A stretch of 64,000 nt of DNA from Lachnobacterium bovis DSM 14045 (GCF_900107245.1 NZ_FNPG01000010.1:1-64000), one strand, 5' to 3'; shown: positions 15,536 through 25,576, numbered from the stretch's first letter. Numbers and translations are program-made. The notes: generated from the letters alone by a model not told the origin.

Positions 15536-17245
15536 CTACTTCTTTTTATTTTTTAAATTTTTAAAAGCCTTAGCCGCTAACTCAACCGCAGAAAGAATAC
15601 ATAAATATTTACCAATTTGAATCAATCCATATGCTCCGGATGAATAAAATGGTCTAATATACACTTCCATATCTTTTGTAAACCAAGATGTGAAAAATGA
15701 AACTCCAAAAATTAAACAATATGCACTTAATGCGATTCCTGTTATCATTAGCCAACATTCTAAATTATCATACTTTTTCTTTATCAATTGATAAAGAACA
15801 CAAATAGTTATCATTATATATGACAGAACTACAACTAAATTAATAATTTTAGATGTCTTTTTGTACATTTTTATCACACGATTTGATACAATTGCTAATT
15901 TTTTTGATTGAACCATTTTGGTATCTTCTTCATTTAATTCAAGTGGTGCATAAACACCATAACGAACTTCATAATATCTTATTTTTGCAGGATTAGGGTA
16001 TAATGGTAATTCTCCTTGCATCTTACATTCTGAATAACTTGAAATTTTATTCATATTTTCTACCGATAACATCATATATTTTGGCAATTCATTATACTTA
16101 ACACCAGTGGCTTGTTTTGTAAAAAAGATTCCTTTCTTAGTTTTAATCTTTCCATCTTTTCTTGCCGCCTTTAATTCAATATGAACTTTTTTCCAAAAAT
16201 CATTAGCTGTATTGGCATCTTTATATAATCCCTTATTTTCTGCTGCTTGTCTAAGAGACCATGTTATTAAATCACCTTTTACTTCTTTGCCTCCACCCCA
16301 AGTCTTAATAGATTCATTTACTTCTTTTTTTATAGTTCTTAGGGTACTACTATTTTTTAATGCTGTATTTATCGCATCTTTTGAAATCCAAACAGATTTA
16401 TTTTCATTTTTACCATCTATTCTATATAAATCAGACATTGCGTCCGCAAAATATCCGCCAGTTCTATCATTCACCAAAAAGACCCCATAATATTTTTTAT
16501 TTATAATTTTTATGGTAAATGTACAACATACTAACATTATTAACGGTAATAAGAATAAAACTGTTTTTTTAATTTTACCTTTTATATCTAGCTCTTTCTT
16601 GCCATTAATTAAAAAAGTATCTATAAGATTTAAAATTGTAACTACCAACACGAAAGGCATTACCCATATTGAGTCTTCTCTTAAATAATAAAAATAACAC
16701 AAAACTGCTCCTGTAGCCAAATTCCATCCCAAAAGTTCTTTAAAACTTTTATTTCTTCTAAAGAAAACTCCAATCATACAAGAAAAAACAATAACTGTCA
16801 TATCAGGAATTAATGAATTTCTATACATTCTTTGTCTTGCTAAATAATCCAAACTTATTGGATTAAATAGCAATAAAATATATACTATTTTTAATATATA
16901 ATCTGATTTTATTTTTTCTTTTATAGCTAATACGAACGTTAATGCTGCTAAAATATCAAGACCACTTAAAACAACTGAATAGGGAATCGATGTTTTAGCA
17001 CAAAAAGCTAACAACAAAGAATATGACATTCCCTTTACCAAAGTTTGACAATTATATTCGCCTAACCAATTAAATTTAGCCAATGAATCAGCATAATTAA
17101 ATAATAAACCATCATCACTTCCAAAATCTGGTCGTATAAGATATGCCATTTTAAAATTCACACAGATACGTACTATTGAAAATAATACACATATCCAAAA
17201 TAAAATTTTTGAAATATCCTTTTTTTTAATTTTAATTTTTGTCAT
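15536..17245 (-). CDS. Multi-spanning membrane protein, possible glycosyltransferase (GT39-like topology)
   Basis: This protein of 569 residues from the chosen ATG has a hydrophobic N-terminal half (about 9 helices), a large soluble region at about 250-430 and four more C-terminal helices. The first external loop carries acidic residues (RPDFGSDDGLLFNYADS), as in GT-C enzymes whose catalytic aspartate lies there. No family assignment is secure. I use 17245 because AAGGGGAAGT precedes it. The frame extends to an ATG at 17266 without a ribosome binding site. It belongs to the Gtr-like operon between gtrA-like and the other membrane protein. Confidence 0.6.
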   Translation of the reverse strand: MTKIKIKKKDISKILFWICVLFSIVRICVNFKMAYLIRPDFGSDDGLLFNYADSLAKFNWLGEYNCQTLVKGMSYSLLLAFCAKTSIPYSVVLSGLDILAALTFVLAIKEKIKSDYILKIVYILLLFNPISLDYLARQRMYRNSLIPDMTVIVFSCMIGVFFRRNKSFKELLGWNLATGAVLCYFYYLREDSIWVMPFVLVVTILNLIDTFLINGKKELDIKGKIKKTVLFLLPLIMLVCCTFTIKIINKKYYGVFLVNDRTGGYFADAMSDLYRIDGKNENKSVWISKDAINTALKNSSTLRTIKKEVNESIKTWGGGKEVKGDLITWSLRQAAENKGLYKDANTANDFWKKVHIELKAARKDGKIKTKKGIFFTKQATGVKYNELPKYMMLSVENMNKISSYSECKMQGELPLYPNPAKIRYYEVRYGVYAPLELNEEDTKMVQSKKLAIVSNRVIKMYKKTSKIINLVVVLSYIMITICVLYQLIKKKYDNLECWLMITGIALSAYCLIFGVSFFTSWFTKDMEVYIRPFYSSGAYGLIQIGKYLCILSAVELAAKAFKNLKNKKK

Positions 17246-17269
17246 TTTACTTCCCCTTAATCTCATACT

Positions 17270-17767
17270 CTACTTAAAAATAAATAGTTTACTAATTACA
17301 TAATTCAATAGAATAACCACTACTTGTGCTACTATCTTCACTAATAAACTTCCAAAGCCTAACATATTGATAAATACTAACAATATTGTTTCTTCAATAA
17401 CCAGCGTAATAATTCGTCCAGAATAAAAAGATAACATTTGCTTCATAAAATCTTTAATATTATCAGTTGGTGACGCAAATACCCAAACTCTATTAGTTAA
17501 AAAAGCAAACATAACTGTAATTATCCATGATAAAACATTTGCAATTAATGCATCCATTTTCATAGGAACGTTAAACAATGCATATGTTGCAACACTTACT
17601 ATAAAACTAAGGCCACCAAAAAATAAATACAATAATATTTCCTTATTTTTTTTATAAAATGGATTAAATATATTCAGCACAGGCAAAGACATTATCTTAT
17701 CAAATATATCTTCTTTCATATAATTATTATTTTTTTCAATGTCCATTTTCTTTTTCCTTTCAAACAT
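17270..17767 (-). CDS. GtrA family membrane protein
   Basis: This 165-residue protein has four transmembrane helices and the GtrA/DPMS family pattern (FFGGLSFIVSVATYALFNV; SWIITVMFAFLTNRVWVF; VVILLNYVISKLFIF). Members are thought to flip or help flip polyprenyl-phosphate sugars. The ATG at 17767 overlaps the stop codon of the upstream glycosyltransferase (TAATG), suggesting translational coupling. A second ATG at 17746 with AAAGGA is the alternative start. It co-occurs with a GtrB-like transferase at 12820. Confidence 0.9.
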   Translation of the reverse strand: MFERKKKMDIEKNNNYMKEDIFDKIMSLPVLNIFNPFYKKNKEILLYLFFGGLSFIVSVATYALFNVPMKMDALIANVLSWIITVMFAFLTNRVWVFASPTDNIKDFMKQMLSFYSGRIITLVIEETILLVFINMLGFGSLLVKIVAQVVVILLNYVISKLFIFK

Positions 17768-19533
17768 TATAAGGCTTTTTCTATTCCGTCTAATGCAAAA
17801 TCTGGTCTCGCCATTGATAAATTAATATTATAAAATGGATCTCCCTCTATTAAAATTTTTCTCCATTTTTCTTGCATATAAGCAATTTCACCAGCAAATC
17901 TAAGTTTTTTCTCTGGTGTATCTTCTTTGCCTCGGCTCTTAGACTCATAATGTAATGCAGTTACATTTGGATCATATACGTTCCAATATCCCGCCTTGGC
18001 CACTTTTAAACAAAAATCAACATCATTAAATGCGACTTGTAACTTTTCTTCTAGGCCACCTACAGAATCAAATATCTTGCGCGATACCATACACATAGCC
18101 GCTGTAATTGCACTATAGTTTTGTTGTGTAAATACTCTATTATTATATCCACCAACTTTTCCATCTAATCCAGGATATAAATTCTGAGCAACTCCGCCTA
18201 AACCTACTACAATTCCAGCATGCTGCACAGTCTTATCAGGATAATACAAATGAGCGCCAACTATTCCAACGCCAGCTCTCATACAATTGCCTAGCATTCT
18301 TTCCATCCAATCAGGGGATGTAATTTCAATATCATTGTTTAATAATACTAAATATTCACCTTTGGCATATGATGCTCCGAAATTATTAATTGCAGAATAA
18401 TTAAATATACTCTGCCATACTACGACCTTTATACCTTTTTTCTTAAGTTCTTCGTAATACTCAAAGGTTTTCTCATCTGTACTATTATTTTCTATTATAA
18501 TAACTTCATAATTGTCGTATGTAGATTTTTCAATAGATTCTATACATCTTGCTAATGTTTCAACTTGATCCTTATTAGGAATCAAAATGGATACTAATGG
18601 ATGTTCATTTAATTTGTATTTCAAATCTAACACTTTATATTTTTCATTAACAGTCACGTCTGCTGCCTGTTCTATTCTTTCTAAATGTCTCTCTAATACT
18701 GCTTTTTCTTCAAATAAAACGGCATTTATATCGACATTCTTTTCTGTGCTATGTACCAAAACTTTTGGACAATGTTTTATTGCTCTTGCACTTTCACAGG
18801 CTTGCAAAAGTAAACTATAAATATTTGATTCAACTCTATCTAATTTCAAATCATAGAATATTTCTGCATTCATAAGTAATGACTTACTTACTGCAAATGT
18901 TTCTCCTATATAATTACAACTTCTAAGCATATCTATACTGTAATCTGGCTTAAAGTCCGGTGCATAATGAACACCATCTTTTATACAATCCGCATCAGTA
19001 TAATACACTTCAAATGTCTCGTTCATGTAATTATCTACCATTTCATATAAATAATTTGGTTCTATTTCCTGATCTAATCTAGTAAATAATACAATATCTG
19101 CATCTGTGGCTCTTACAATATTTTGGATTTGTTCAGAAATATTTATCTGCTTATCTAGTATCATTTTTTCAAAATCGCCAACATTTTCATAATTAATGTT
19201 ATACCTTTTTTTATTTGACTCTTTTTCTAAAATAATACCTTTCCATTCAGAATATGTTTGATTTTCAAGTGAAACTATTGCTTTATAATCTGTAGCATCA
19301 TCACTGCCTGGCAATATTACAACCTCTATTGATGGTTTATTCAACATCTTTAATGACATTTTACATTGTTTTTCTAACTCTTTAACTGATACGGCTCTAT
19401 CTAAAAACCATTCATTATATGTTTCATATGTTTTCTTCTTGTTTAATATCTTTTTTACAGTTCCATTCAAACCGTACTTTGCATACAAAAAGTTGGCCTT
19501 TTTGAATTTAAACTCAAGTGTTTTATAATTCAT
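17767..19533 (-). CDS. Family 2 glycosyltransferase, long two-part form
   Basis: This 588-residue cytoplasmic glycosyltransferase has a degenerate N-terminal GT-A-like half (about 75-290: PSIEVVILPGSDD, FTRLDQEIEPNYL) and a complete GT2 domain from about residue 312 (LVSILIPNKDQVETL, LLNNDIEI metal motif, AFNDVDFCLKV acceptor motif). This arrangement is common in O-antigen and rhamnan enzymes. It is the first gene of the run down to 11173, with a TATAAT-like element upstream in the 260-bp gap. The start follows AGGGAG. The donor sugar is unknown. Confidence 0.85.
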   Translation of the reverse strand: MNYKTLEFKFKKANFLYAKYGLNGTVKKILNKKKTYETYNEWFLDRAVSVKELEKQCKMSLKMLNKPSIEVVILPGSDDATDYKAIVSLENQTYSEWKGIILEKESNKKRYNINYENVGDFEKMILDKQINISEQIQNIVRATDADIVLFTRLDQEIEPNYLYEMVDNYMNETFEVYYTDADCIKDGVHYAPDFKPDYSIDMLRSCNYIGETFAVSKSLLMNAEIFYDLKLDRVESNIYSLLLQACESARAIKHCPKVLVHSTEKNVDINAVLFEEKAVLERHLERIEQAADVTVNEKYKVLDLKYKLNEHPLVSILIPNKDQVETLARCIESIEKSTYDNYEVIIIENNSTDEKTFEYYEELKKKGIKVVVWQSIFNYSAINNFGASYAKGEYLVLLNNDIEITSPDWMERMLGNCMRAGVGIVGAHLYYPDKTVQHAGIVVGLGGVAQNLYPGLDGKVGGYNNRVFTQQNYSAITAAMCMVSRKIFDSVGGLEEKLQVAFNDVDFCLKVAKAGYWNVYDPNVTALHYESKSRGKEDTPEKKLRFAGEIAYMQEKWRKILIEGDPFYNINLSMARPDFALDGIEKAL

Positions 19534-19714
19534 TTTTTCTCCCTACTAACCTATCTTTTAAATCATTTCATAGTCATTATTATTGAAAATTATGCTGTAC
19601 TAACCCTTCAACGTAATTCACAACAAATATAATTATAACATAAATTGTATATATTTTTCATCAAAAAAATACCTTATGTAGTTCTATCAACTAAAATTCA
19701 TATAAAATAATCAA

Positions 19715-19745
19715 AGGGCACTCTCTATTCTATAGAGTGTGCCCT
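19715..19745 (-). terminator. Terminator of the L,D-transpeptidase gene
   Basis: A 13-bp near-perfect stem AGGGCACTCTCTA / TAGAGTGTGCCCT is followed by a T-rich but not continuous tract on the minus strand. It separates the repeat-protein region from the Gtr-like operon. Confidence 0.75.
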
Positions 19746-19793
19746 ATCTTTCTTATTAATATTATTTTTTTATATTAAACATTCATTTTTTTA

Positions 19794-21710
19794 TTAACTA
19801 TAAATTACTACTGTTGTTCCAATTGGAATATTATCATAGATCCATTTTGCTTTATTAATATCAAGTCTTACACAACCATGCGAAACTCCAACACCTAGTC
19901 GGCCATCCTTAATGCGTGATGGGGTAGATGTCTGAGTATATAATACTGAATGGAATAAATATCCTTTATAAATTCGTGTTGCATACCAACATCTTGCTGA
20001 TCCTGAATCGAAATAAGGTTTCTTATTGATAATATGGAATAGTCCTTCTACCGTTGGTGTTGAAGCTTTACCATCTCCGCATAAGAAATAATCTACTTCT
20101 CCCCATCTTCCTTTTGAACCACTAAAAATACCAACTTGATGTCTTGATCTGTCTACAAGGATAAGATATTGAGATGGACTACTATATTTTTGTGCCACAT
20201 AAAACATTGAATCTGTTGCAACAACAGGAGGTGGTGGAGGTGGAGTTGGATGCAATCTTTCTTTTACATCTGCATACAATGCTTGATCATATTGGTCTTT
20301 GGCTACTCTGCCTTCTATTATTCCGATTCCACCAAAGTGCTCAAGTAATGAAACATCATCATCCCCATATGCATTAATTAAATCCGGATAATGCGAAGCA
20401 TAATAATAATAATCGTAAATTGGCGCTAACTCTATTCCTCCGTAAATTGTTACAGGGTTCTGTAAACTTGTAACTCCCTTTGTATTTCTATTTTCATATC
20501 TACCATGTTGTATATAATGACGATAATACGATGGGAAATTATTTTTAAAAGCGAGTCTCAAATCTCTGTACTGGTATCTGTAAGAATTAACTTCAAAGTT
20601 TTCATTGCCTTTTCTTCGTTCTCTCATTCCATATTTTAGAAAATGATCTAATGCACTAGCGTCATCTTCAGTTCCAAATGCATTCTTTAAATCTGGATAA
20701 CTTTGAATATAATACTTGAAATTATATACTGAAGAATAATCTACGCCATCTGCTTTTGTAATGACATTTTTTAACTCAGTTACACCTGTTGTTACTCGTC
20801 CTTCTTTATAACCATATTTTATAAAATGATTATAATACTTCGTTTTATCTGCTTTAAATGCCCATCTTAAGTCTGCATTTGCATACCTATATGATTTTTC
20901 ATCAAAATCTTCTTTTGCTTGTCTCTCTTCGCGCATTCCAAATTCAATAAAATGTTTTAGCAAAGCTATATCATCGTCCCCGTATGCCTTATAAACATCA
21001 GGATTATTGCTTTTGTAATACTCATAATCATATACTGATTTATAATCTTTTCCTCTAAGTTTGGTAATTGGATTTCTTATTGTGTCTACGCCATTTGTTA
21101 TCCTACCTTCATAATTTCCGTTTCTTATAAAATGGAGCACATATTTTTTATTATCATATTCAAATTCACTTCTCAAATCAGGATTTGCATTTCTATATGA
21201 TTTTATATCAAAAGAAGAAGTTGCTTGTCTTCCTTCTTTAATTCCAAAGGTAACATAATGTTTTAATGCGCCTTCTGGATCATTTCCAAATACTCTTTTT
21301 ATATCAGAATACTGACTAGTATAATAATAAAAATCATATACTGGATAATAATCTATTCCTTCATAGACATGGGCCATTTCTGGCAATGCTGCTGTACCTG
21401 GACCAACCGGACCAGGGTCTTCTTCATCGTCATTGTTACTAGAATTTGATGAAGTATTATATTCTACTTTTGACTCTTTAGTGTTTTGAGATGGCTGCGA
21501 TTCTTGTGTATTCTCTTCTGTTTGACTTTCTTTACTTTGATTTTCTTCTAACTCATTTTCTGTTACTTGATTTTCTTTTACTTGATTTTCTGTTATCTGG
21601 CTTTCTTCAGCTTGAACTCTAACTCCGACAATACTACTAACTCCAAATACGACCGCTGCCATTAGAATTGTTCTAATCACTTCATTCCTTATGTTCTTCT
21701 TCCTATGCAT
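19794..21710 (-). CDS. Repeat-bearing L,D-transpeptidase (YkuD domain)
   Basis: This secreted protein of 638 residues from the chosen ATG has a signal peptide (about 1-35), a Gln/Glu/Asn/Ser-rich linker, and then the tandem aromatic repeat: three full two-part units plus a fourth first half with a degenerate second half (about 100-490). A Pro linker and a C-terminal YkuD catalytic domain with the SHGCVRLD active-site motif follow. It should form 3-3 peptidoglycan cross-links or attach proteins to peptidoglycan. The start at 21710 has GGAGG seven bases upstream. The longer TTG frame (21725) is rejected because it would contain that site. A sigma-D-like box (21767-21774) lies about 57 bp upstream. 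It is one of seven repeat proteins clustered here. Confidence 0.93.
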   Translation of the reverse strand: MHRKKNIRNEVIRTILMAAVVFGVSSIVGVRVQAEESQITENQVKENQVTENELEENQSKESQTEENTQESQPSQNTKESKVEYNTSSNSSNNDDEEDPGPVGPGTAALPEMAHVYEGIDYYPVYDFYYYTSQYSDIKRVFGNDPEGALKHYVTFGIKEGRQATSSFDIKSYRNANPDLRSEFEYDNKKYVLHFIRNGNYEGRITNGVDTIRNPITKLRGKDYKSVYDYEYYKSNNPDVYKAYGDDDIALLKHFIEFGMREERQAKEDFDEKSYRYANADLRWAFKADKTKYYNHFIKYGYKEGRVTTGVTELKNVITKADGVDYSSVYNFKYYIQSYPDLKNAFGTEDDASALDHFLKYGMRERRKGNENFEVNSYRYQYRDLRLAFKNNFPSYYRHYIQHGRYENRNTKGVTSLQNPVTIYGGIELAPIYDYYYYASHYPDLINAYGDDDVSLLEHFGGIGIIEGRVAKDQYDQALYADVKERLHPTPPPPPPVVATDSMFYVAQKYSSPSQYLILVDRSRHQVGIFSGSKGRWGEVDYFLCGDGKASTPTVEGLFHIINKKPYFDSGSARCWYATRIYKGYLFHSVLYTQTSTPSRIKDGRLGVGVSHGCVRLDINKAKWIYDNIPIGTTVVIYS

Positions 21711-21766
21711 TTGATACCTCCACAACTATTTATTAATAAACATTCTTTATATCTATTTATAGTAGC

Positions 21767-21792
21767 TATATCGGAGGAGTTTATGAAATTTA
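21767..21792 (-). promoter_or_regulatory. Sigma-D/sigma-28-like promoter of the L,D-transpeptidase gene
   Basis: On the minus strand TAAA, a 14-base spacer and CCGATATA are present, close to the TAAA-N14/16-CCGATAT pattern used by flagellar-type sigma factors. The same spacing is found upstream of the transglutaminase gene. Confidence 0.6.
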
Positions 21793-21844
21793 GTTTATTT
21801 TTTATTGTTTTTAATAAAGATTTTATTTTTTGGTTATATATAAA

Positions 21845-21942
21845 AATACCGATCTACAACAACTTTATTATCGAGCCATTCAATTATTGTTTTTTCACAA
21901 AAATAATAAATAGCTTTCAATTAAGCTCATGTGATCGGTATT
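21845..21942 (-). terminator. Long-loop hairpin after the repeat-only protein
   Basis: A 10-bp perfect stem AATACCGATC/GATCGGTATT with an unusually long loop of about 78 bases is followed by TTTTTAT on the minus strand. It probably ends transcription from 22007-23314. The loop size makes it less certain. Confidence 0.5.
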
Positions 21943-22006
21943 ATTCTATTTCTAAACTTTTCTATTTTCTTTCATATCAATAAAAGCTCTAATCTATTTC
22001 AAACTA

Positions 22007-23314
22007 TTATTGCGCAAGTGGTGGTAACAAACGATACATTAATGTTTCTCTTAATTCTTCATATCTCTTCTGGTCGTAGTTTTCTTTTCCTGGCTTATTT
22101 TGTGGCATTGCCTCTAGTGCAAAATGTTTAAGCATTGCATAATCATCATCTTCATCATACTCCCGTAACAAATATCTGTTATGAGAAACGTAATAATAAT
22201 AATCGTAAACTTCTGATAAATCAACGCCATAATAAATTGTCAATGGATTTTGAAGCGTATACACTCCAATACATACTCTTTTCTCAGCTTTGCCATAATT
22301 AATATAATGATAGTAGTACTCTGGCATATTGCATCCGAATGCTACTCTTAAATCCTGGTATTTTTTTCTATAAGATACTACATCAAATTTTTGATTAGCT
22401 TGTCTTCTTTCATACATTCCGTAATGAATAAAATGTTCTAAAACAGCACAATCATTGTTTCCAAATGCGTCTCTTATATCAGGATACTTATTAACATAAA
22501 AATAATAATCGTATACATCCGAATAATCTATACCATTATAAACTGTAACTGCATCTAATAATTCTGATATTCCTACTACTTTATCACGATATTCATAACA
22601 ACCGTTGTTAATGTAGTGTAAATAATACATTTTGTAATTGTTTCCAAAGGCTCTTCTTAAATCACGATATGCATTTCTGTATGAACTTGCTTCAAACGAA
22701 GCACTTGCATATCTAAATTCATTAACTCCAAATGTAGCAAAATGTTTGATATAGTCAACATCATCATCTGCAAATACGCCAACCAAATCTGGATTATGAT
22801 CTTTATAATATTCATAGTCATAAACTAATCTATAATCTATCCCATTATATTTTGTTACAGGATCAGTAATTTTATCAACATTTGTTGTCCGTCTATTTTC
22901 ATGGATTCCAAATTTTAAATAATGCTCAACATAACCTTTATTATACTTTCCAAATGCAAGTCTCAAATCCTGATTTGCATATCTATACGACGTAATATCA
23001 AAATTTGCACTTGCTTGTCTACCTTCATCTATACCCATAGTAACATAATGATTAAGCGCACCCTCTGGATTATTAGCAAAGCAACGATTTATATCTGCAT
23101 AGCGATCAATATAGTATTCGTAATCGAATACTGGAGCATAATTTACTCCTCCATAATATGCATCTCGTGATACAGATGTCTTATCTAAATTTGCATTATC
23201 TTTTGTAGTTGCACTCACCTGAATTGTTCCAAACAAACAATAAATTCCAAATACAATTACAGCTACTACGATTTTTCTCAGAACTGCATTCCTTATGTTT
23301 TGTATTCTTTTCAT
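22007..23314 (-). CDS. Secreted tandem-repeat protein without catalytic domain
   Basis: This 435-residue protein has a signal peptide (about 1-36). The mature part consists almost wholly of the aromatic repeat: three complete two-part units, a fourth first half and a degenerate second half. This is the same layout as the repeat region of the adjacent L,D-transpeptidase but stops where that protein's YkuD domain begins. The short tail PPLAQ at the stop corresponds to the Pro linker of the transpeptidase. It may be a structural wall-binding protein or a degraded duplicate of the enzyme. GGGAGG fixes the start, and a CCGATATA box lies at 23356-23363. Confidence 0.88.
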   Translation of the reverse strand: MKRIQNIRNAVLRKIVVAVIVFGIYCLFGTIQVSATTKDNANLDKTSVSRDAYYGGVNYAPVFDYEYYIDRYADINRCFANNPEGALNHYVTMGIDEGRQASANFDITSYRYANQDLRLAFGKYNKGYVEHYLKFGIHENRRTTNVDKITDPVTKYNGIDYRLVYDYEYYKDHNPDLVGVFADDDVDYIKHFATFGVNEFRYASASFEASSYRNAYRDLRRAFGNNYKMYYLHYINNGCYEYRDKVVGISELLDAVTVYNGIDYSDVYDYYFYVNKYPDIRDAFGNNDCAVLEHFIHYGMYERRQANQKFDVVSYRKKYQDLRVAFGCNMPEYYYHYINYGKAEKRVCIGVYTLQNPLTIYYGVDLSEVYDYYYYVSHNRYLLREYDEDDDYAMLKHFALEAMPQNKPGKENYDQKRYEELRETLMYRLLPPLAQ

Positions 23315-23355
23315 TATCTACCTCCCAAAAAACTGTTTATTTTTTACACAGATTT

Positions 23356-23363
23356 TATATCGG
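23356..23363 (-). promoter_or_regulatory. CCGATATA box upstream of the repeat-only protein
   Basis: This perfect sigma-D-like -10 element lies about 42 bp before the start codon on the coding strand. The -35 region reads GTAA/TAAT rather than TAAA, so the assignment rests on the -10 and on recurrence in neighbouring leaders. Confidence 0.45.
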
Positions 23364-23408
23364 TAGAATTTATATTATTACTAAGAAATTTCATTTTTTA
23401 TTGAACTT

Positions 23409-25412
23409 TTATTTTTCAATCTTGTATATGGCATATCCGTCTTCATAAAAAAGCTTTTTATATCGAATATTTGCTTTTTTTAGTATCTTTTCATTTTGAG
23501 GTTTTGTCATAACGTATTTCACATTAAGCTTTAACAAATCTTTTGGATTTACGTTTACTCTCACAGAATCCGGAGTAAGAATATGCATATTTGTTTTACC
23601 ATTTGTCAAAAGCATACTATGATTTAAATATCTGTTATACACTTCTTCTTTTTTACCACTTTTGTCTAAGACATTCCACTTAGCATAATCTGGATAAAAA
23701 TTAGTTGATGTAAGACTCTTTGCACCATTCGCCATCGCAAAATTTGCAATTTGAACAGACTTATCGGCAACAATCCAATAAGAATTTGGATCTTTTCTTG
23801 ATGTTTCATTAATAAATCTACTTATTGGATGATTGGTAATTGGTGCAATTCCTCTACAAATTGGATTAACAAAAGCTCCTGCAAATATCATAACTGAACA
23901 CATTCCCAATGCAAATAATTTTTTATATTTCATTATTGCAAAAGCTACAATAACTGACATTATCACTATTTCTATACACAAATAACGTTCTCTTAGATAT
24001 TCTCTCAAATCTATTGTTATCATCATTTCGTATGTTATCGCATATATTACAGGTAATAGTATCAATTGCCATTTTTTATACATTGCTTTTTGTTTCCATA
24101 ACATATCAATACACCATATATTAAATATAACTCCTGTAAATCCGTACCCCATCTGCATTCTATTAACGTAACTAAATAATGTTAACTTAGCTAATCGTGG
24201 AGAAAATCCCAAGCCCATGAAAGCTATTTCTACAAGTAGAGAAATAAACAAAGCCTTTCCTACTAATAAATCCATATTTTTTTTATTGTTCTTTTCATTT
24301 CTTAGTCTTCTAGCCAAACTAGGGAAAATAACCAAGAACAATGGTGTAAAATGAATAAATGTAGCTATTTCTGAATTATTCAAAATATTTGTATCTCTAA
24401 ACGCTAATGTTAACGATCTTAATTCTGTAAATAAATCTTTCAAAGTCGCATTATGACCTAAAACAACCCTCTTACCAGGATATACAGTATTCGTTAATAA
24501 TCTTAAATCTTCTCTTGAAGTTATAACAAACCAAAGCAAAATACCTATTGCTATAGTACCTGCTACTGCTGCTTTTATTACAGCATTAATTATATTCTTT
24601 TTTATTTCATTCTTATCCATGCCTTCAACTATACCACATTCAGTCCTATCACGAATTAAGCAAACTACTAATAAGACTACTGCTACTAGGCCAGTTACAA
24701 TTTGGCATGATGGGAAAATTGATAATGCAAACCCCACGGCCAAAAATCCTTCCATTACCGTAAACAACCATTGCATTTTTTTATTTTTATATGTAAACAT
24801 ATAATAACCTAAATCAAACAATATCATTGCATAGATAAAAACTATAGGCATATGCGGAATCATCCACCACTGCATTGCTGGAGAAAAACCTATCATACAC
24901 ATACCTACTATAGACAATAATGAATCTTTTTTTGTTAAAATATAAAACATTTCAAAAGCCGCCATAAACAACATTATCATTTGGCTACACCAATAAAAAC
25001 TTAAACCTCTTTCGTTTCCAAACAGAATATATCCTATATTAAATGGTTTACATAATACTGTAATATCCTTCACTGGTGCATAATAATCTAATATCATGTT
25101 GGTTTTACCAACTGACATTTGATGACTATATTTTTTATATCCATTGTAATACTGTGAAAAATACGTTGGCGTATGTACTGCAAGTTCATCTCCTCGAACT
25201 GGTCGAAAATGTCCTGCAACATTATACTTTTGTGCAGCATCTTCACTTATTTTAGTTGGAAAAATCACATCATAGACTCCAATTGACGTTCCATGTATTT
25301 TTAATGCAACGCAAAATACAAATACACACAATGCCAATAACCATCGGTATTTTATTATAAGTGATCCGATATTTTTTATTATTTCTGTTAATTCGTTTAG
25401 TTTCTTTTTCAT
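23409..25412 (-). CDS. Large multi-spanning membrane protein (YfhO/GT-C-like topology)
   Basis: This protein of about 667 residues has some 12 transmembrane helices, a first external loop with acidic residues (RGDELAVHTPTYFSQYYNGY) and a C-terminal soluble domain of about 150 residues. The topology is that of GT-C-type transferases acting on lipid-linked sugars. No family is securely recognised. The open frame runs up to 25499 but then includes the terminator hairpin of the upstream gene (25492-25520), so I place the start at 25412, preceded by AAGGG and AAAGG. An ATG at 25439 is possible. It is the only non-repeat gene in the repeat block and probably glycosylates or modifies a wall polymer or the repeat proteins (inference). 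Confidence 0.6.
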   Translation of the reverse strand: MKKKLNELTEIIKNIGSLIIKYRWLLALCVFVFCVALKIHGTSIGVYDVIFPTKISEDAAQKYNVAGHFRPVRGDELAVHTPTYFSQYYNGYKKYSHQMSVGKTNMILDYYAPVKDITVLCKPFNIGYILFGNERGLSFYWCSQMIMLFMAAFEMFYILTKKDSLLSIVGMCMIGFSPAMQWWMIPHMPIVFIYAMILFDLGYYMFTYKNKKMQWLFTVMEGFLAVGFALSIFPSCQIVTGLVAVVLLVVCLIRDRTECGIVEGMDKNEIKKNIINAVIKAAVAGTIAIGILLWFVITSREDLRLLTNTVYPGKRVVLGHNATLKDLFTELRSLTLAFRDTNILNNSEIATFIHFTPLFLVIFPSLARRLRNEKNNKKNMDLLVGKALFISLLVEIAFMGLGFSPRLAKLTLFSYVNRMQMGYGFTGVIFNIWCIDMLWKQKAMYKKWQLILLPVIYAITYEMMITIDLREYLRERYLCIEIVIMSVIVAFAIMKYKKLFALGMCSVMIFAGAFVNPICRGIAPITNHPISRFINETSRKDPNSYWIVADKSVQIANFAMANGAKSLTSTNFYPDYAKWNVLDKSGKKEEVYNRYLNHSMLLTNGKTNMHILTPDSVRVNVNPKDLLKLNVKYVMTKPQNEKILKKANIRYKKLFYEDGYAIYKIEK

Positions 25413-25491
25413 TTTCCTTTTACCCTTCTTTATACCCATTTTTTTCATACCAAATTTTATTATAACACTTTGTCTAAATAATGCACAAAAA

Positions 25492-25520
25492 AACTCCATC
25501 CGCTTTAAACGGATGGAGTT
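25492..25520 (-). terminator. Terminator of the three-unit repeat protein
   Basis: An 11-bp perfect stem AACTCCATCCG/CGGATGGAGTT with a seven-base loop is followed by an A-run on the plus strand, which is a T-run on the minus strand. A second perfect hairpin CTTAAGCAT/ATGCTTAAG lies just before it at 25534-25555. Confidence 0.85.
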
Positions 25521-25576
25521 TTTATTTCATTCACTTAAGCATTTAGATGCTTAAGTATATTGGTGATTCTTTATCC

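Noticed and set aside
21783-21983. Small plus-strand frame with GGAGGAG before ATG in the gap between two repeat genes
   Set aside because: The apparent ribosome binding site is the complement of the CTCCTCCGATATA promoter-like region of the opposite gene. The encoded peptide is low-complexity Phe/Ile/Tyr and the hairpin at 21845-21942 lies within it.
25413-25499. N-terminal extension of the membrane protein gene up to 25499
   Set aside because: The extension reads through the intrinsic terminator of the preceding gene and has no ribosome binding site. A start at 25412 is more credible.
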